From Gemmatimonadota bacterium (GTDB lineage: Bacteria; Gemmatimonadota; Gemmatimonadetes; Gemmatimonadales; Gemmatimonadaceae), in assembly GCA_016194585.1 (NCBI GenBank), contig JACQBG010000016.1, positions 25,765 to 89,764 on the forward strand: DNA of 64,000 nt. The letters run 5' to 3'. How positions within the stretch are numbered: the stretch's first letter is position 1; every line of letters starts with the position of its first letter. The notes under the pieces are model-generated. The model saw only the letters and a program-made list of their open reading frames with translations. It made no database searches and was not told the DNA's origin. The translations under genes were made by a program, and so were the position numbers. Shown here piece by piece: positions 1 through 7,647 of this stretch.

Positions 1-1713
1 CTCGAGCACGACGCCGTGGCCGAGCAGTTCCTGCTTGACCTTCATCGCGTTCGCGGACGGGAGGTCCATCTTGTTGATGGCGACGATGATCGGCACGCCG
101 GCGTTCTTGGCGTGCGAGATGGCCTCGATCGTCTGCGGCATGATCGAGTCGTCGGCCGCGACGACGAGGACGACGATGTCGGTCACCTGCGCGCCGCGGG
201 CGCGCATCGCGGTGAACGCCTCGTGGCCCGGCGTGTCGAGGAAGGTGATGTTCTTCCCGTTCGGGAGCGTGACGTGGTACGCGCCGATGTGCTGCGTGAT
301 GCCGCCGGCCTCGCCGGCGACGACGTTGGCCTTGCGGATGTAGTCGAGCAGCGACGTCTTGCCGTGGTCGACGTGGCCCATGATGGTGACGATGGGCGGA
401 CGCGGCTGGAGGTCGGCCGCCTCGTCCTTCGGCGCCTCCTCGGGACTCGCCGCGTACTCTTCCTCGCGCATGGCGTTGAAGCCGAACTCGCTCGCGATGA
501 GCTCGATCTGGTCGAAGTCGAGCCGCTGGTTGATGGTGACCATCAACCCGAGGTTCTTGAACGCGAACGCGACGATCTGCGTGGCCGGCGTCTTGAGGAT
601 GTCGGCGAGCTCGCTGACCGTGATGAACTCGTTGACGCGCACCATCTTCTTCTCGCGCTCGGCCATCTCGGCGCGATGCGCCTCGAGTTCCTCGCGCCCG
701 GAATCGTCACGGCCACCGCGGCGCTTGCCGACGGGGCCACCCATCTGGCGCATGGTGCGCGAGATGTTGGCCGACACCGCTTCCTGATCGACCTGACCGC
801 GCTTCCCCTTCTTGCGGCGCGGTCCAGCGCTGGGCGCGCCGGCGCTCCCACTCGGCGGGGCGCCGGCACCGGGACGACGATCGTCGCGCCGCATGCCGCC
901 GCCCGGAACGCCGGGGGTCGCCGAAGCGATGGGGCGCGGCGGGAACGGCAGCCCGCTGCTCGCGGGGCGCGGCCGGGGCGCGCCCGGCACGACGGGGCGC
1001 GGACGCGGACGGTCCGGCGCCGTCGAAGGGCCGGACGAGTAGGTGGTGACCGGCGCCTGCGGCGCGGCAGCCGGCGGCTCGACCGGCGGCGGCGAGACGC
1101 TCTCCGTCTCGATGTTCCCCTGGCGAGCCTGGGCGGCCGCTTCCCGCGCGGTGGCTTCGGCCTCGGCCCGTGCGGCGGCGCGCGCGGCGGCGGCGGCGGC
1201 TTCCGCTTCAGCCCTGGCGGCCGCGGCGGCCGCTTCGGCCTCCGCCTTGGCAGCGGCCGCGGCAGCTGCGGCCTCCGCGGCGGCGGCCGCCTCAGCGGCG
1301 ACCTCGGCGGCGTGCGCCTCGGCGATCTGCACATCGGCGGCGCGGCGACGACGGGTCGTCGGTGCGGCCGCGACTGGCTCGGGCTGCGGCGCCGTTGCGG
1401 GCGCCTCGACCTTCTTCTTCGCGGCCTTCTTGGGCTTCGCTTCAACCGGCTCCGCGGCGGCCGCGGCGGGCGCCTCCGGCGCGGTGGCCGCCGTGCGACG
1501 ACGGCGCGCCGGCGCGGCCGACGGCTCGGCCGCCTTCGCGGCGCGGGCGCGCTTCTCACGCTCCCACCGCGCGCGCGCGCGAGCGACCTGCTCGTCGGTC
1601 AACGGCGTGAGGTGGCTGCGGACGACGACGTCGAGCGAGCGAAGCATGCCGATCACTTCGTCGCTCGAAATGCCGAACTCGACACCCAGATCATGAACCC
1701 GAAGCTTGGTCAA
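1..1713 (-). CDS. infB: Translation initiation factor IF-2 (N-terminal 571 residues; C-terminus outside window)
   Basis: This GTPase places initiator tRNA on the 30S subunit and promotes subunit joining. The visible part starts with an IF-2N-like helical segment (residues 1-60). A long Ala/Pro/Arg/Lys-rich linker follows to about residue 340, then a second IF2_N domain, then the G domain. G1 is GHVDHGKT at 446-453, G3 is DTPGHE and G4 is NKMD. The gene runs off the window just after G4. I chose the TTG at 1713 because GGGAGG lies 4-5 bases upstream and no in-frame ATG fits. It is the last visible gene of rimP-nusA-ylxQ-infB, 18 bp after ylxQ. The identification is certain; only the start is arguable. 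Confidence 0.96.
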   Translation of the reverse strand, partial: MTKLRVHDLGVEFGISSDEVIGMLRSLDVVVRSHLTPLTDEQVARARARWEREKRARAAKAAEPSAAPARRRRTAATAPEAPAAAAAEPVEAKPKKAAKKKVEAPATAPQPEPVAAAPTTRRRRAADVQIAEAHAAEVAAEAAAAAEAAAAAAAAKAEAEAAAAAARAEAEAAAAAARAAARAEAEATAREAAAQARQGNIETESVSPPPVEPPAAAPQAPVTTYSSGPSTAPDRPRPRPVVPGAPRPRPASSGLPFPPRPIASATPGVPGGGMRRDDRRPGAGAPPSGSAGAPSAGPRRKKGKRGQVDQEAVSANISRTMRQMGGPVGKRRGGRDDSGREELEAHRAEMAEREKKMVRVNEFITVSELADILKTPATQIVAFAFKNLGLMVTINQRLDFDQIELIASEFGFNAMREEEYAASPEEAPKDEAADLQPRPPIVTIMGHVDHGKTSLLDYIRKANVVAGEAGGITQHIGAYHVTLPNGKNITFLDTPGHEAFTAMRARGAQVTDIVVLVVAADDSIMPQTIEAISHAKNAGVPIIVAINKMDLPSANAMKVKQELLGHGVVLE

Positions 1714-1731
1714 ACTACCTCCCGTATACTC

Positions 1732-2055
1732 TCACGCGCTCGCGGCGTCGACGACGCCCCGTATGCCCTTCGCCAGTTGCGCGTCGACGATGCCCACCAC
1801 CGTCGTCGCATCCCGTCCCGTCACGCCGCCCAACTCGGCGGCGCCGATGCCCTCGACGAGCGGCACCCCCTTCGCCTTCAACAGCGGAACGACCTTCGCC
1901 AAGCTGTTCGGCGACGCGTCGCCGGCCACGATCGCGAGCCGCAGCGTGCCCTTCCCCGCCGCCTCACGCACCCGATCCACTCCCACGACCGCCAGCCGTC
2001 CCCGCACGCCGAGCCCGACGAGCCCCAGCACGCGGCGCCAGCCGGCGGCGTCCAT
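1732..2055 (-). CDS. YlxQ-like L7Ae-family RNA-binding protein, 107 aa
   Basis: This is a small protein of the ribosomal L7Ae/L30e/S12e fold, of the type encoded between nusA and infB in many bacteria (YlxQ/YlxP region). It is presumed to bind kink-turn RNA. The sequence begins MDAAGWRRVLGL and contains the family-like core LRLAIVAGDASPN followed by a Lys/Leu helix. Its ATG shares one base with the nusA stop (TGATG), so translation is probably coupled. The assignment rests on position, length and the weak core motif. The specific RNA target is unknown. Confidence 0.8.
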   Translation of the reverse strand: MDAAGWRRVLGLVGLGVRGRLAVVGVDRVREAAGKGTLRLAIVAGDASPNSLAKVVPLLKAKGVPLVEGIGAAELGGVTGRDATTVVGIVDAQLAKGIRGVVDAASA

Positions 2056-3395
2056 CACCCCTGCGGCGCGTCGGGCGTCTCCGCCGTCCCGCCGGACTCG
2101 CCGCCCTCGTCCGTGAGTTCGTCGATGAGCTTCATGATGCGGTCGGCCTCTTCGGGCGCGATGCCCGGGAGCTTGAGGAAGTCCTCGCGCTCGAGGTCGA
2201 TGATGTCGTTGAGCGTGCGATAGCCGCCGGCCTCGAGCACGGCCACGGTGGCCGGCGGGAGTCCCTCGATCTCGGAGAGCTGCACGTCGGCCGCCGCGTC
2301 CTCGTCCTCGGGGAGCGGCTGGAAGAGCGGGATGTCGCCGCCACGCTCGAGCCACTCGCGGCTCGAGTAGAGGTCGATCTTCCACTCGGTGAGTTCCGAG
2401 GCGAGCCGCACGTTCTGGCCGTTGCGGCCGATGGCCAGCGAGAGCTGGTCCTCGTCGACGACGGCCTGGATGGTCTTGGTGGCGGCGTCGCTGAAGACGC
2501 GCGCGACCTTGGCCGGCGCGAGGGCGAGCTTGGCGAAGCGCTCGGGGTCGGCCGACCAGGGGACGATGTCGATGCGCTCGCCCCCGAGTTCCTGCACGAC
2601 CGCCTGCACGCGCGCGCCCTTGAGCCCGACGCAGGCGCCCACCGGATCGATCGACTCGTCGCGCGAGACGACGGCGATCTTGGTGCGGCTCCCGACCTCG
2701 CGCGACGCGGCGCGGATCTCGACGATCCCCTGCTGGATCTCGGGCACCTCGAGCTTGAAGAGCGCCTTCACGAAGAGCGGGTCGGCGCGCGACAATACCA
2801 GGCGCGGCCCCTTGGGGGTCTCCTCGATCTTCTTGAGGACGGCGCGCACCGGCTCCCCCTGCTTGTAATCCTCGCGATGGTTCTGCTCGCGATAGGGGAT
2901 GATGGCCTCGGCCTCGCGGAACTTGTTGAGCATGACGACGATCTTGCCGCGCTCGATCTGCTGGATCTCGCCGGAGAGGAGGTCGCCCTGCCGCGAGGTG
3001 AACTCGTCGCGGATCTTCGTGCGCTCGCCCTCGCGGACGCGCTGGATGATGCGCTGCTTGGCGGCCTGCACGGCCGAGCGGCCGAACTCCGCGAAGTCGA
3101 CGGGGATCTCCATCACGTCACCGAGCTGGTACTCGGGGTCCTCGAACCGCGCCTCCTCGAGCAGGATCTCGCGCGCCGGGTCCTCGATCGTCTCGACGAC
3201 GTTCTTGAGGAGCACGATGCGGATGTCGCCGCGGTTCTCGTCGATGTCGACTTCCGCCTGCACCGTCGGCCCGTGCTTCTTCGCGAGGGCGGCATGGATG
3301 CCGTCCTGCAGGAGCTCGTGCAGTTCGCTGCGCTCGATCTGCTTGAGATTCGCGAGTTCGCGAATCGCGCCAAGAATTTCCGTCGACCCAGCCAT
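2055..3395 (-). CDS. nusA: Transcription termination/antitermination protein NusA, 446 aa
   Basis: NusA binds RNA polymerase and controls pausing, hairpin-dependent termination and antitermination. The N-terminal polymerase-binding domain (1-125) is followed by S1 (about 130-200, with SGEIQQIERGKIVV) and two KH domains (about 225-345; VGLKGARVQ and AIGRNGQNVRLA are the GxxG loops). A C-terminal helix-hairpin-helix-like segment follows (about 375-430, IEGLPPATVAVLEAGGY and LPGIAPEEADRI), and then an acidic tail. It lies 9 bp downstream of rimP in the same operon. Because NusA strengthens intrinsic termination, the hairpin in the rimP leader at 3908-3937 could feed back on its own synthesis. 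That link is inference. Confidence 0.97.
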   Translation of the reverse strand: MAGSTEILGAIRELANLKQIERSELHELLQDGIHAALAKKHGPTVQAEVDIDENRGDIRIVLLKNVVETIEDPAREILLEEARFEDPEYQLGDVMEIPVDFAEFGRSAVQAAKQRIIQRVREGERTKIRDEFTSRQGDLLSGEIQQIERGKIVVMLNKFREAEAIIPYREQNHREDYKQGEPVRAVLKKIEETPKGPRLVLSRADPLFVKALFKLEVPEIQQGIVEIRAASREVGSRTKIAVVSRDESIDPVGACVGLKGARVQAVVQELGGERIDIVPWSADPERFAKLALAPAKVARVFSDAATKTIQAVVDEDQLSLAIGRNGQNVRLASELTEWKIDLYSSREWLERGGDIPLFQPLPEDEDAAADVQLSEIEGLPPATVAVLEAGGYRTLNDIIDLEREDFLKLPGIAPEEADRIMKLIDELTDEGGESGGTAETPDAPQG

Positions 3396-3404
3396 CCGGG
3401 ACTC

Positions 3405-3881
3405 CTACGGTTTCCAGTGAAAGGCGAGGCGGGCCTCGCTCACGTCCGCCATCGCCAACTGCTGTTCGGTGCCCTTGGGGTCGCGCACGACGATCCGTTC
3501 ATCACCCTCGTCGCCCACCACCGCCACGATCTCGACCTCGGCACGCCCGCCGACGGCCGCCAACTTCGCGCTCGTCACGTTCGCGCGACGGCCCACGAAG
3601 CGCCGCCAGTCGGCGAGGGAGCGCAACGGCCGCTCCATCCCCGGCGACGACACCTCCAACACGTACCGGCTATCGATGATGCCCGGCACGGCATCGAGCC
3701 GCGCCTCGATCGCCCGCGATGCCCGCTCGCAATCACCCACCTGCACCTTCTGCAGGTCGCGGCGGTCGACACGGATGTCGAGCACCGGCCGATTGCGACT
3801 GCCCCCGACCCGGAGTTCCACCAGGTCAAGTTCAAGAGCGTCAAGCTCAGCAACCACAATGGGTTCCAAATCCTGCTTCAC
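3405..3881 (-). CDS. rimP: Ribosome maturation factor RimP, 158 aa
   Basis: RimP assists 30S subunit maturation. The protein starts VKQDLEPIVVAELDALELDLVEL, has the conserved central segment RYVLEVSSPGMERPL and a C-terminal SH3-like barrel ending in ARLAFHWKP. I chose GTG at 3881 because the family N-terminal helix starts here. An in-frame ATG at 4007 lies upstream of the promoter and terminator-like hairpin, so it is unlikely to be used. The Shine-Dalgarno sequence is weak (AGAGA). It is the first gene of rimP-nusA-ylxQ-infB, an arrangement conserved across bacteria. Confidence 0.93.
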   Translation of the reverse strand: MKQDLEPIVVAELDALELDLVELRVGGSRNRPVLDIRVDRRDLQKVQVGDCERASRAIEARLDAVPGIIDSRYVLEVSSPGMERPLRSLADWRRFVGRRANVTSAKLAAVGGRAEVEIVAVVGDEGDERIVVRDPKGTEQQLAMADVSEARLAFHWKP

Positions 3882-3907
3882 GTCGATTCTCTGGTTCGGA
3901 CAGAGAC

Positions 3908-3937
3908 AAAAAAATGTGGGGAGACCTTCCCCCACAT
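3908..3937 (-). terminator. Intrinsic-terminator-like hairpin in the rimP leader
   Basis: Read on the minus strand, an 8-bp GC-rich stem (ATGTGGGG pairing with CCCCACAT, plus-strand 3914-3921 and 3930-3937) is followed at once by seven T residues (3908-3914). It lies between a good promoter (3972-4000) and the rimP start (3881). It would therefore stop transcripts before the operon unless it is read through. It could also end transcripts coming from pgeF upstream. Confidence 0.8.
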
Positions 3938-3971
3938 CACCCGGCGCATCGCTAGTTGCGCCAGTCATACA

Positions 3972-4000
3972 ATGATACTGAGCGTCATCCAGCTGGGCAA
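3972..4000 (-). promoter_or_regulatory. Predicted sigma70-type promoter of rimP-nusA-ylxQ-infB
   Basis: On the minus strand TTGCCC (3995-4000), a 17-base spacer and TATCAT (3972-3977) form a good vegetative promoter. The expected transcription start is near 3965. The leader would be about 84 nt. It would contain a GGCGCA/TGCGCC hairpin (3943-3962) and then the terminator-like hairpin. The groES promoter in this window has the same -35 and spacing. Confidence 0.65.
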
Positions 4001-4004
4001 GGGC

Positions 4005-4140
4005 CAACTACAGGGGGAGTGGGAGGGCAAGTGAGTGGGAGGGCAAGGCGATGGCGGGGGAGATCGAGTGCGAGTGGGAGCCGAGTGGGAGTGGGACTCG
4101 AGTGGGAGTGGGAGTGGGAGTGGGAGTGGGAGTTCCCGGC
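4005..4140. repeat. Degenerate and perfect GTGGGA hexamer tandem repeat
   Basis: Five perfect tandem copies of GTGGGA occupy 4102-4131. Degenerate copies extend back to about 4018. The tract lies in the non-coding stretch between the pgeF stop (4149) and the rimP promoter. No ORF with protein-like character crosses it. On the minus strand it is a TCCCAC pyrimidine-rich tract. It looks like a microsatellite that could vary in copy number. Confidence 0.85.
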
Positions 4141-4148
4141 GCGGGGGG

Positions 4149-4868
4149 TCAGGGGCGCGGGAGTGCGGCGATCACGGCCACTTGCCGGCCACTGTCGCCG
4201 GCGCGGTGGGAGTAGAACCGGTCGTTGTCGCAGCGGGAGCAATGAGGGCTCGACGTGACACGGGCGACGCCGTATTCCTTCGCCTGCTCCGAGAGGAGGG
4301 CGCGCAGGTCGACGTGGCGATTGCGGATCGTCGTCCAGCCGGTGAGCTGCTCGAACACGTCGGGGCCGACCTCGTAACAGCGGCCACAGATCCCGGGACC
4401 GAGATGCACGTGGACGCGCGCCGCGTCGATGCCGCGCGCGGCGAGTTGGTCGAGCGCCTTCGTCACGATGCGGCCGGCGGTGCCGCGCCAGCCGGCGTGG
4501 AGGATGCCGGCGACGCCGTCGGCGGTGGCGAGGAACACCGGGACGCAGTCGGCGACGGTGACCGCCATCGCGGTGCCGGGAGCGAACGCGAGGTGGCCGT
4601 CGGCTCCCTCGTGCCGCACCCAGCCGTGCCAGTCGCCGCCGTGTTCGATGACGCGGGTGCCGTGCACCTGGCGCGCACTGGCGAGTCGCGGGACGGCGGC
4701 GCCGAACGACGCGAGCAGCGCCTGCCAGTGCGCGAGCGCGGCGGGGGACGCGTCGGGTTCGGCGAGCGCGTAGTCGGCGTCGGCGCGCGTCGTGGTGAAC
4801 GCCGTGACCCCGAGTTCCGCGAACGCGGTGACGATCTCGCGAGGAGGGATCCCCTCCCCCGCGTTCAC
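4149..4868 (-). CDS. pgeF: PgeF/YfiH-family peptidoglycan-editing factor (multicopper-polyphenol-oxidase-like), 239 aa
   Basis: Members of this family (DUF152, YfiH/YlmD/PgeF) are small metal-dependent enzymes. They have been linked to purine nucleoside phosphorolysis/deamination and to removing mis-incorporated serine from peptidoglycan precursors. Visible family motifs are SARQVHGTRV, TVADCVPVFL, GILHAGWRGTAGRIV, HLGPGICGRCYEVG and SPHCSRCDNDRFYSHRAG. These supply the expected His/Cys metal ligands. GTG at 4868 overlaps the murA stop as GTGA. Coupling with murA fits a cell-wall quality-control role. The precise substrate cannot be read from sequence. Confidence 0.9.
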   Translation of the reverse strand: MNAGEGIPPREIVTAFAELGVTAFTTTRADADYALAEPDASPAALAHWQALLASFGAAVPRLASARQVHGTRVIEHGGDWHGWVRHEGADGHLAFAPGTAMAVTVADCVPVFLATADGVAGILHAGWRGTAGRIVTKALDQLAARGIDAARVHVHLGPGICGRCYEVGPDVFEQLTGWTTIRNRHVDLRALLSEQAKEYGVARVTSSPHCSRCDNDRFYSHRAGDSGRQVAVIAALPRP

Positions 4869-6160
4869 CGCTGGTCGCCTTCGACGCGGCGGATGCTCGC
4901 GCCGATGGCGTTGAGGCGCTCGTCGATGCGTTCGTAGCCGCGGTCGATCTGCCCGACGTTGTTGATCGTGCTCGTGCCGTGGGCGCACATCGCGGCGAGG
5001 AGCATGGCCATGCCGGCGCGGATGTCGGGGCTCGACACGACGGCGCCGCGCAACTCGCAGGGCCCGGAGACGAGGGCGCGGTGCGGATCGCACAGCACGA
5101 TGCGGGCGCCCATGGCGACGAGCTTGTCGACGAAGAACATGCGCGACTCGAACATCTTCTCGTGCATGAGGATGATCCCCTTGCACTGCGTCGCGGCGAC
5201 GATGGCGATCGACATCACGTCGGCGGGGAACGCGGGCCAGGGCTGATCCTCGAGCTTGGGCACGTGGCCGCCGAGGTCGCTCTGGATCTCGAGCGCCTGG
5301 TCGGACGGCACGAGGAGGTCGTCGCCCTCGATGACGGTGCGGATGCCGAGCCGGTCGAAGCCGAGGCGCATCGAGCGCAGGTGCTCGACGCCGGCGCGCT
5401 CGATGCGCAGTTCCGAGCGCGTGACGGCGGCCAGCCCGACGAACGATCCGACCTCGATGTGGTCGGGGCCGATCTCGTGGGTGGCGCGGCCGAGCGTGGC
5501 GCCGCCGTGGATGGTGAGCATGTTGGTGCCGATCCCCTCGATGCGCGCGCCGAGCGCGACGAGGAAGCGGCAGAGGTCCTGCACGTGCGGCTCGCTGGCC
5601 GCGTTGCGCAGCACGGTGATCCCCTTGGCGGCGACGGCGGCCATGACGGCGTTCTCCGTGCCGGTGACGCTGGGCTCGTCGAGGAAGACGTCGGCGCCGC
5701 GCAATCCGTCGGTTCGGAACTTGATGCGCTCGTCGAATTCGTGCGTGGCGCCGAGTTCCTCGAGAGCGAGGAAGTGCGTGTCGAGGCGCCGGCGGCCGAT
5801 CACGTCGCCCCCCGGCGGCGAGAGCTCGACGTGGCCGCACCGCGCGAGGAGCGGGGCCGCGAGGAGGATCGACGCGCGGATGCCCGCACACAGCTTCGGA
5901 TCGAGGGTCGAGGCGTTCACCGTCTTCGCGTGCACGTCGAGCGTGTTGCGCCCCGTCCATTCGGCCGACGCGCCGGTGGTGCGCACCAGCTCGACGAGCG
6001 TCTCGATGTCCCGGATGCGGGGGACGTTCTCGAGCGTCACCGGATGCTCGGTGAGCAGGGTGGCCGCGACGATCGGGAGAGCGGCGTTCTTGTTGCCGCT
6101 CGGACGGATGGAACCGGAGAGGCGGCGGCCTCCCTCGACGATGAACTGGACCGCGCTCAT
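4865..6160 (-). CDS. murA: UDP-N-acetylglucosamine 1-carboxyvinyltransferase MurA, with Asp at the catalytic Cys position
   Basis: MurA transfers enolpyruvate from PEP to UDP-GlcNAc, the first committed step of peptidoglycan synthesis. The 431-residue protein shows GxxPSGNKNAALPI (residues 16-30), RxSILLAAPLLAR (96-107) and the active-site loop SPPGGDVIGRR (114-124). In most MurA proteins this loop has Cys after PGG; here it is Asp119. Asp at this site is known in Mycobacterium and Chlamydia MurA. It keeps activity and gives intrinsic fosfomycin resistance. ATG at 6160 matches the family N-terminus. A TTGCCG-17-CATCGT promoter-like pair lies upstream on this strand. It is coupled to pgeF. Confidence 0.96.
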   Translation of the reverse strand: MSAVQFIVEGGRRLSGSIRPSGNKNAALPIVAATLLTEHPVTLENVPRIRDIETLVELVRTTGASAEWTGRNTLDVHAKTVNASTLDPKLCAGIRASILLAAPLLARCGHVELSPPGGDVIGRRRLDTHFLALEELGATHEFDERIKFRTDGLRGADVFLDEPSVTGTENAVMAAVAAKGITVLRNAASEPHVQDLCRFLVALGARIEGIGTNMLTIHGGATLGRATHEIGPDHIEVGSFVGLAAVTRSELRIERAGVEHLRSMRLGFDRLGIRTVIEGDDLLVPSDQALEIQSDLGGHVPKLEDQPWPAFPADVMSIAIVAATQCKGIILMHEKMFESRMFFVDKLVAMGARIVLCDPHRALVSGPCELRGAVVSSPDIRAGMAMLLAAMCAHGTSTINNVGQIDRGYERIDERLNAIGASIRRVEGDQR

Positions 6161-6266
6161 GGGATGGCTCGGGAGATGGATCGGATCGACGTCGAACGAT
6201 GCCGGAGTGCGCCGGTTGCGGCAAGCGGTTGCTTGCTCCGGCGCGACGCGCGGGCTAGGATGATTT

Positions 6267-6722
6267 ATGACGATTGGGACCGCGGTTCCGGCACTCCTCG
6301 CGCAGGGCGCGACCGCCGTGCGCGACACCTTGCTCGTGCGCCCGCTGCCGCCGGTGCGCTCGGCGTTCGAGCAGCTGGTGTACATCGCGTCGGGACTGAC
6401 GTCGATCCTGACGCTGCTGCTGGTCGTGGCGCTCGTGATCGCGCTGCTGGCCGTGCGGCGCGCCGTGCAGCGCGCGCACGACACGTTCGAGCGGCGGCTG
6501 CAGGAGTTCGGCCGGCGGCTCGACGACTTCAACGCGCTGCTCGGTCGCGTGCACAACCAGGCCGACCGCGTGGTGGACCTCACGGGCTCGGCGATCTCCG
6601 GCGTGGAATGGGGCGCGGACAAGATCAAGGACCTGCGCACGCGACGACGGCGGCGGCGCAAACCGCGGGGCGACCAGCCGGGCGGAGGCGGATCGCCGCC
6701 GCCCGCCCCAGAGAGCGACTGA
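6267..6722 (+). CDS. Hypothetical single-pass membrane protein with cytoplasmic helix, 151 aa
   Basis: I do not recognise a specific family. Residues about 33-63 form a strong transmembrane helix (LVYIASGLTSILTLLLVVALVIALLAV). An amphipathic, probably coiled-coil helix follows (about 66-105) and then a short Arg-rich, Gly/Pro-rich tail. The layout resembles DUF948-type proteins, but this is only topology. The ATG has AGGA 6-7 bases upstream and a TAGGAT -10-like element overlapping it. It is divergent from murA and 4 bp upstream of the zinc phospholipase-like gene, so the two are probably co-transcribed. Confidence 0.75.
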   Translation: MTIGTAVPALLAQGATAVRDTLLVRPLPPVRSAFEQLVYIASGLTSILTLLLVVALVIALLAVRRAVQRAHDTFERRLQEFGRRLDDFNALLGRVHNQADRVVDLTGSAISGVEWGADKIKDLRTRRRRRRKPRGDQPGGGGSPPPAPESD

Positions 6723-6726
6723 CGCG

Positions 6727-7647
6727 GTGCGCTGGTTCGCGCTGATCCTCGGCGCGGTCGTCCTCGTCGCTCTGCTGCCGGCCACCGCGTGGGCGTGGAC
6801 GCCGGGCACACACATCCTGCTCGGCGAAGCCGTGCTCCGGTCGGCGTCGGTGCTTCCCGCGGCCATCGCGGCGCTGTTGCGTGCGCATCCGCAGGACTTC
6901 TTGTACGGCTCCATCGCGGCCGACACGAGCATCGCCAAGAAGTACGCGCGGTTCGGCCGGCACTGCCATCACTGGTCGATGGGGTTCGAGATCCTCGAGA
7001 AGGCGCGCGACGAGCCACTGCAGGCGTTCGCCTACGGGTACCTCGCGCACCTCGCCGCAGACTCGGTGGCACACAATTTCTTCGTGCCGCACCAGCTCGC
7101 CTCGACGGCGAGCACGAGCGCGCTCGGCCACAGCTATTGGGAGAGCCGGTTCGAGACGCATCTCGGCGAACAGTTCCCGCGGCGCGCGCACGACATCATC
7201 CTGCTCGACCACGCGCGGAGCGACGAGCATCTCGACCGGATCCTGAGCCCGACGATCTTCAGCACGCCGACGAACCGCCGGATCTTCCGCGGGATGGTGT
7301 ACGTCACCGACTCCGAGAGCTGGCAGCGGATCTTCGCCGTGCTCAAGGAGAACAGCCGGTGGGACCTCGAGGAGCGCGACGTCGGTCGCCATCTCGCGCG
7401 GTCGTACGACTTCGTGATGGACTTCCTGACGCGCGACGCGCGGTCGGAGCCGTTTGCGTTCGACCCGTCCGGCGACGACGCGCTGCGGATGGCGAAGCGC
7501 GTGCGCCGCGCGGCCATCAAGCGGGGGGGCGACGAGGAGGCGCGCGCCGAGGCGTCGCGGCAGTTCGGACTCCCGGCGAGCACGCTGGGCTTCGCGCGCG
7601 CGCTCGGCGATCCGCTCTACGTGCCGGCGCGCGCCGCCAGCAGCTGA
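6727..7647 (+). CDS. Secreted zinc-dependent phospholipase C-family protein, 306 aa
   Basis: An N-terminal signal peptide (residues 1-23, ending ATAWAW) precedes a domain like bacterial zinc-dependent phospholipase C (PF00882 type). Metal-ligand-like residues are visible in WTPGTHILLGEA (25-36), FLYGSIAADTSIAKK, GRHCHHWSM and AYGYLAHLAADSVAHNFFVP. This is the usual scattered His/Asp pattern. Export to the periplasm or outside is likely; the lipid substrate is unknown. GTG at 6727 starts 4 bp after the preceding stop. The 3' end overlaps the convergent gatB by 31 bp. Confidence 0.82.
   Translation: MRWFALILGAVVLVALLPATAWAWTPGTHILLGEAVLRSASVLPAAIAALLRAHPQDFLYGSIAADTSIAKKYARFGRHCHHWSMGFEILEKARDEPLQAFAYGYLAHLAADSVAHNFFVPHQLASTASTSALGHSYWESRFETHLGEQFPRRAHDIILLDHARSDEHLDRILSPTIFSTPTNRRIFRGMVYVTDSESWQRIFAVLKENSRWDLEERDVGRHLARSYDFVMDFLTRDARSEPFAFDPSGDDALRMAKRVRRAAIKRGGDEEARAEASRQFGLPASTLGFARALGDPLYVPARAASS

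Noticed and set aside
16..2223. 735-codon open frame on the plus strand at the left edge
   Set aside because: It is the reverse complement of infB and nusA; the GTPase motifs on the minus strand decide the issue.
4005..4140. Possible CRISPR-like array
   Set aside because: The unit is a 6-base uninterrupted microsatellite with no spacers, and no cas genes are present.
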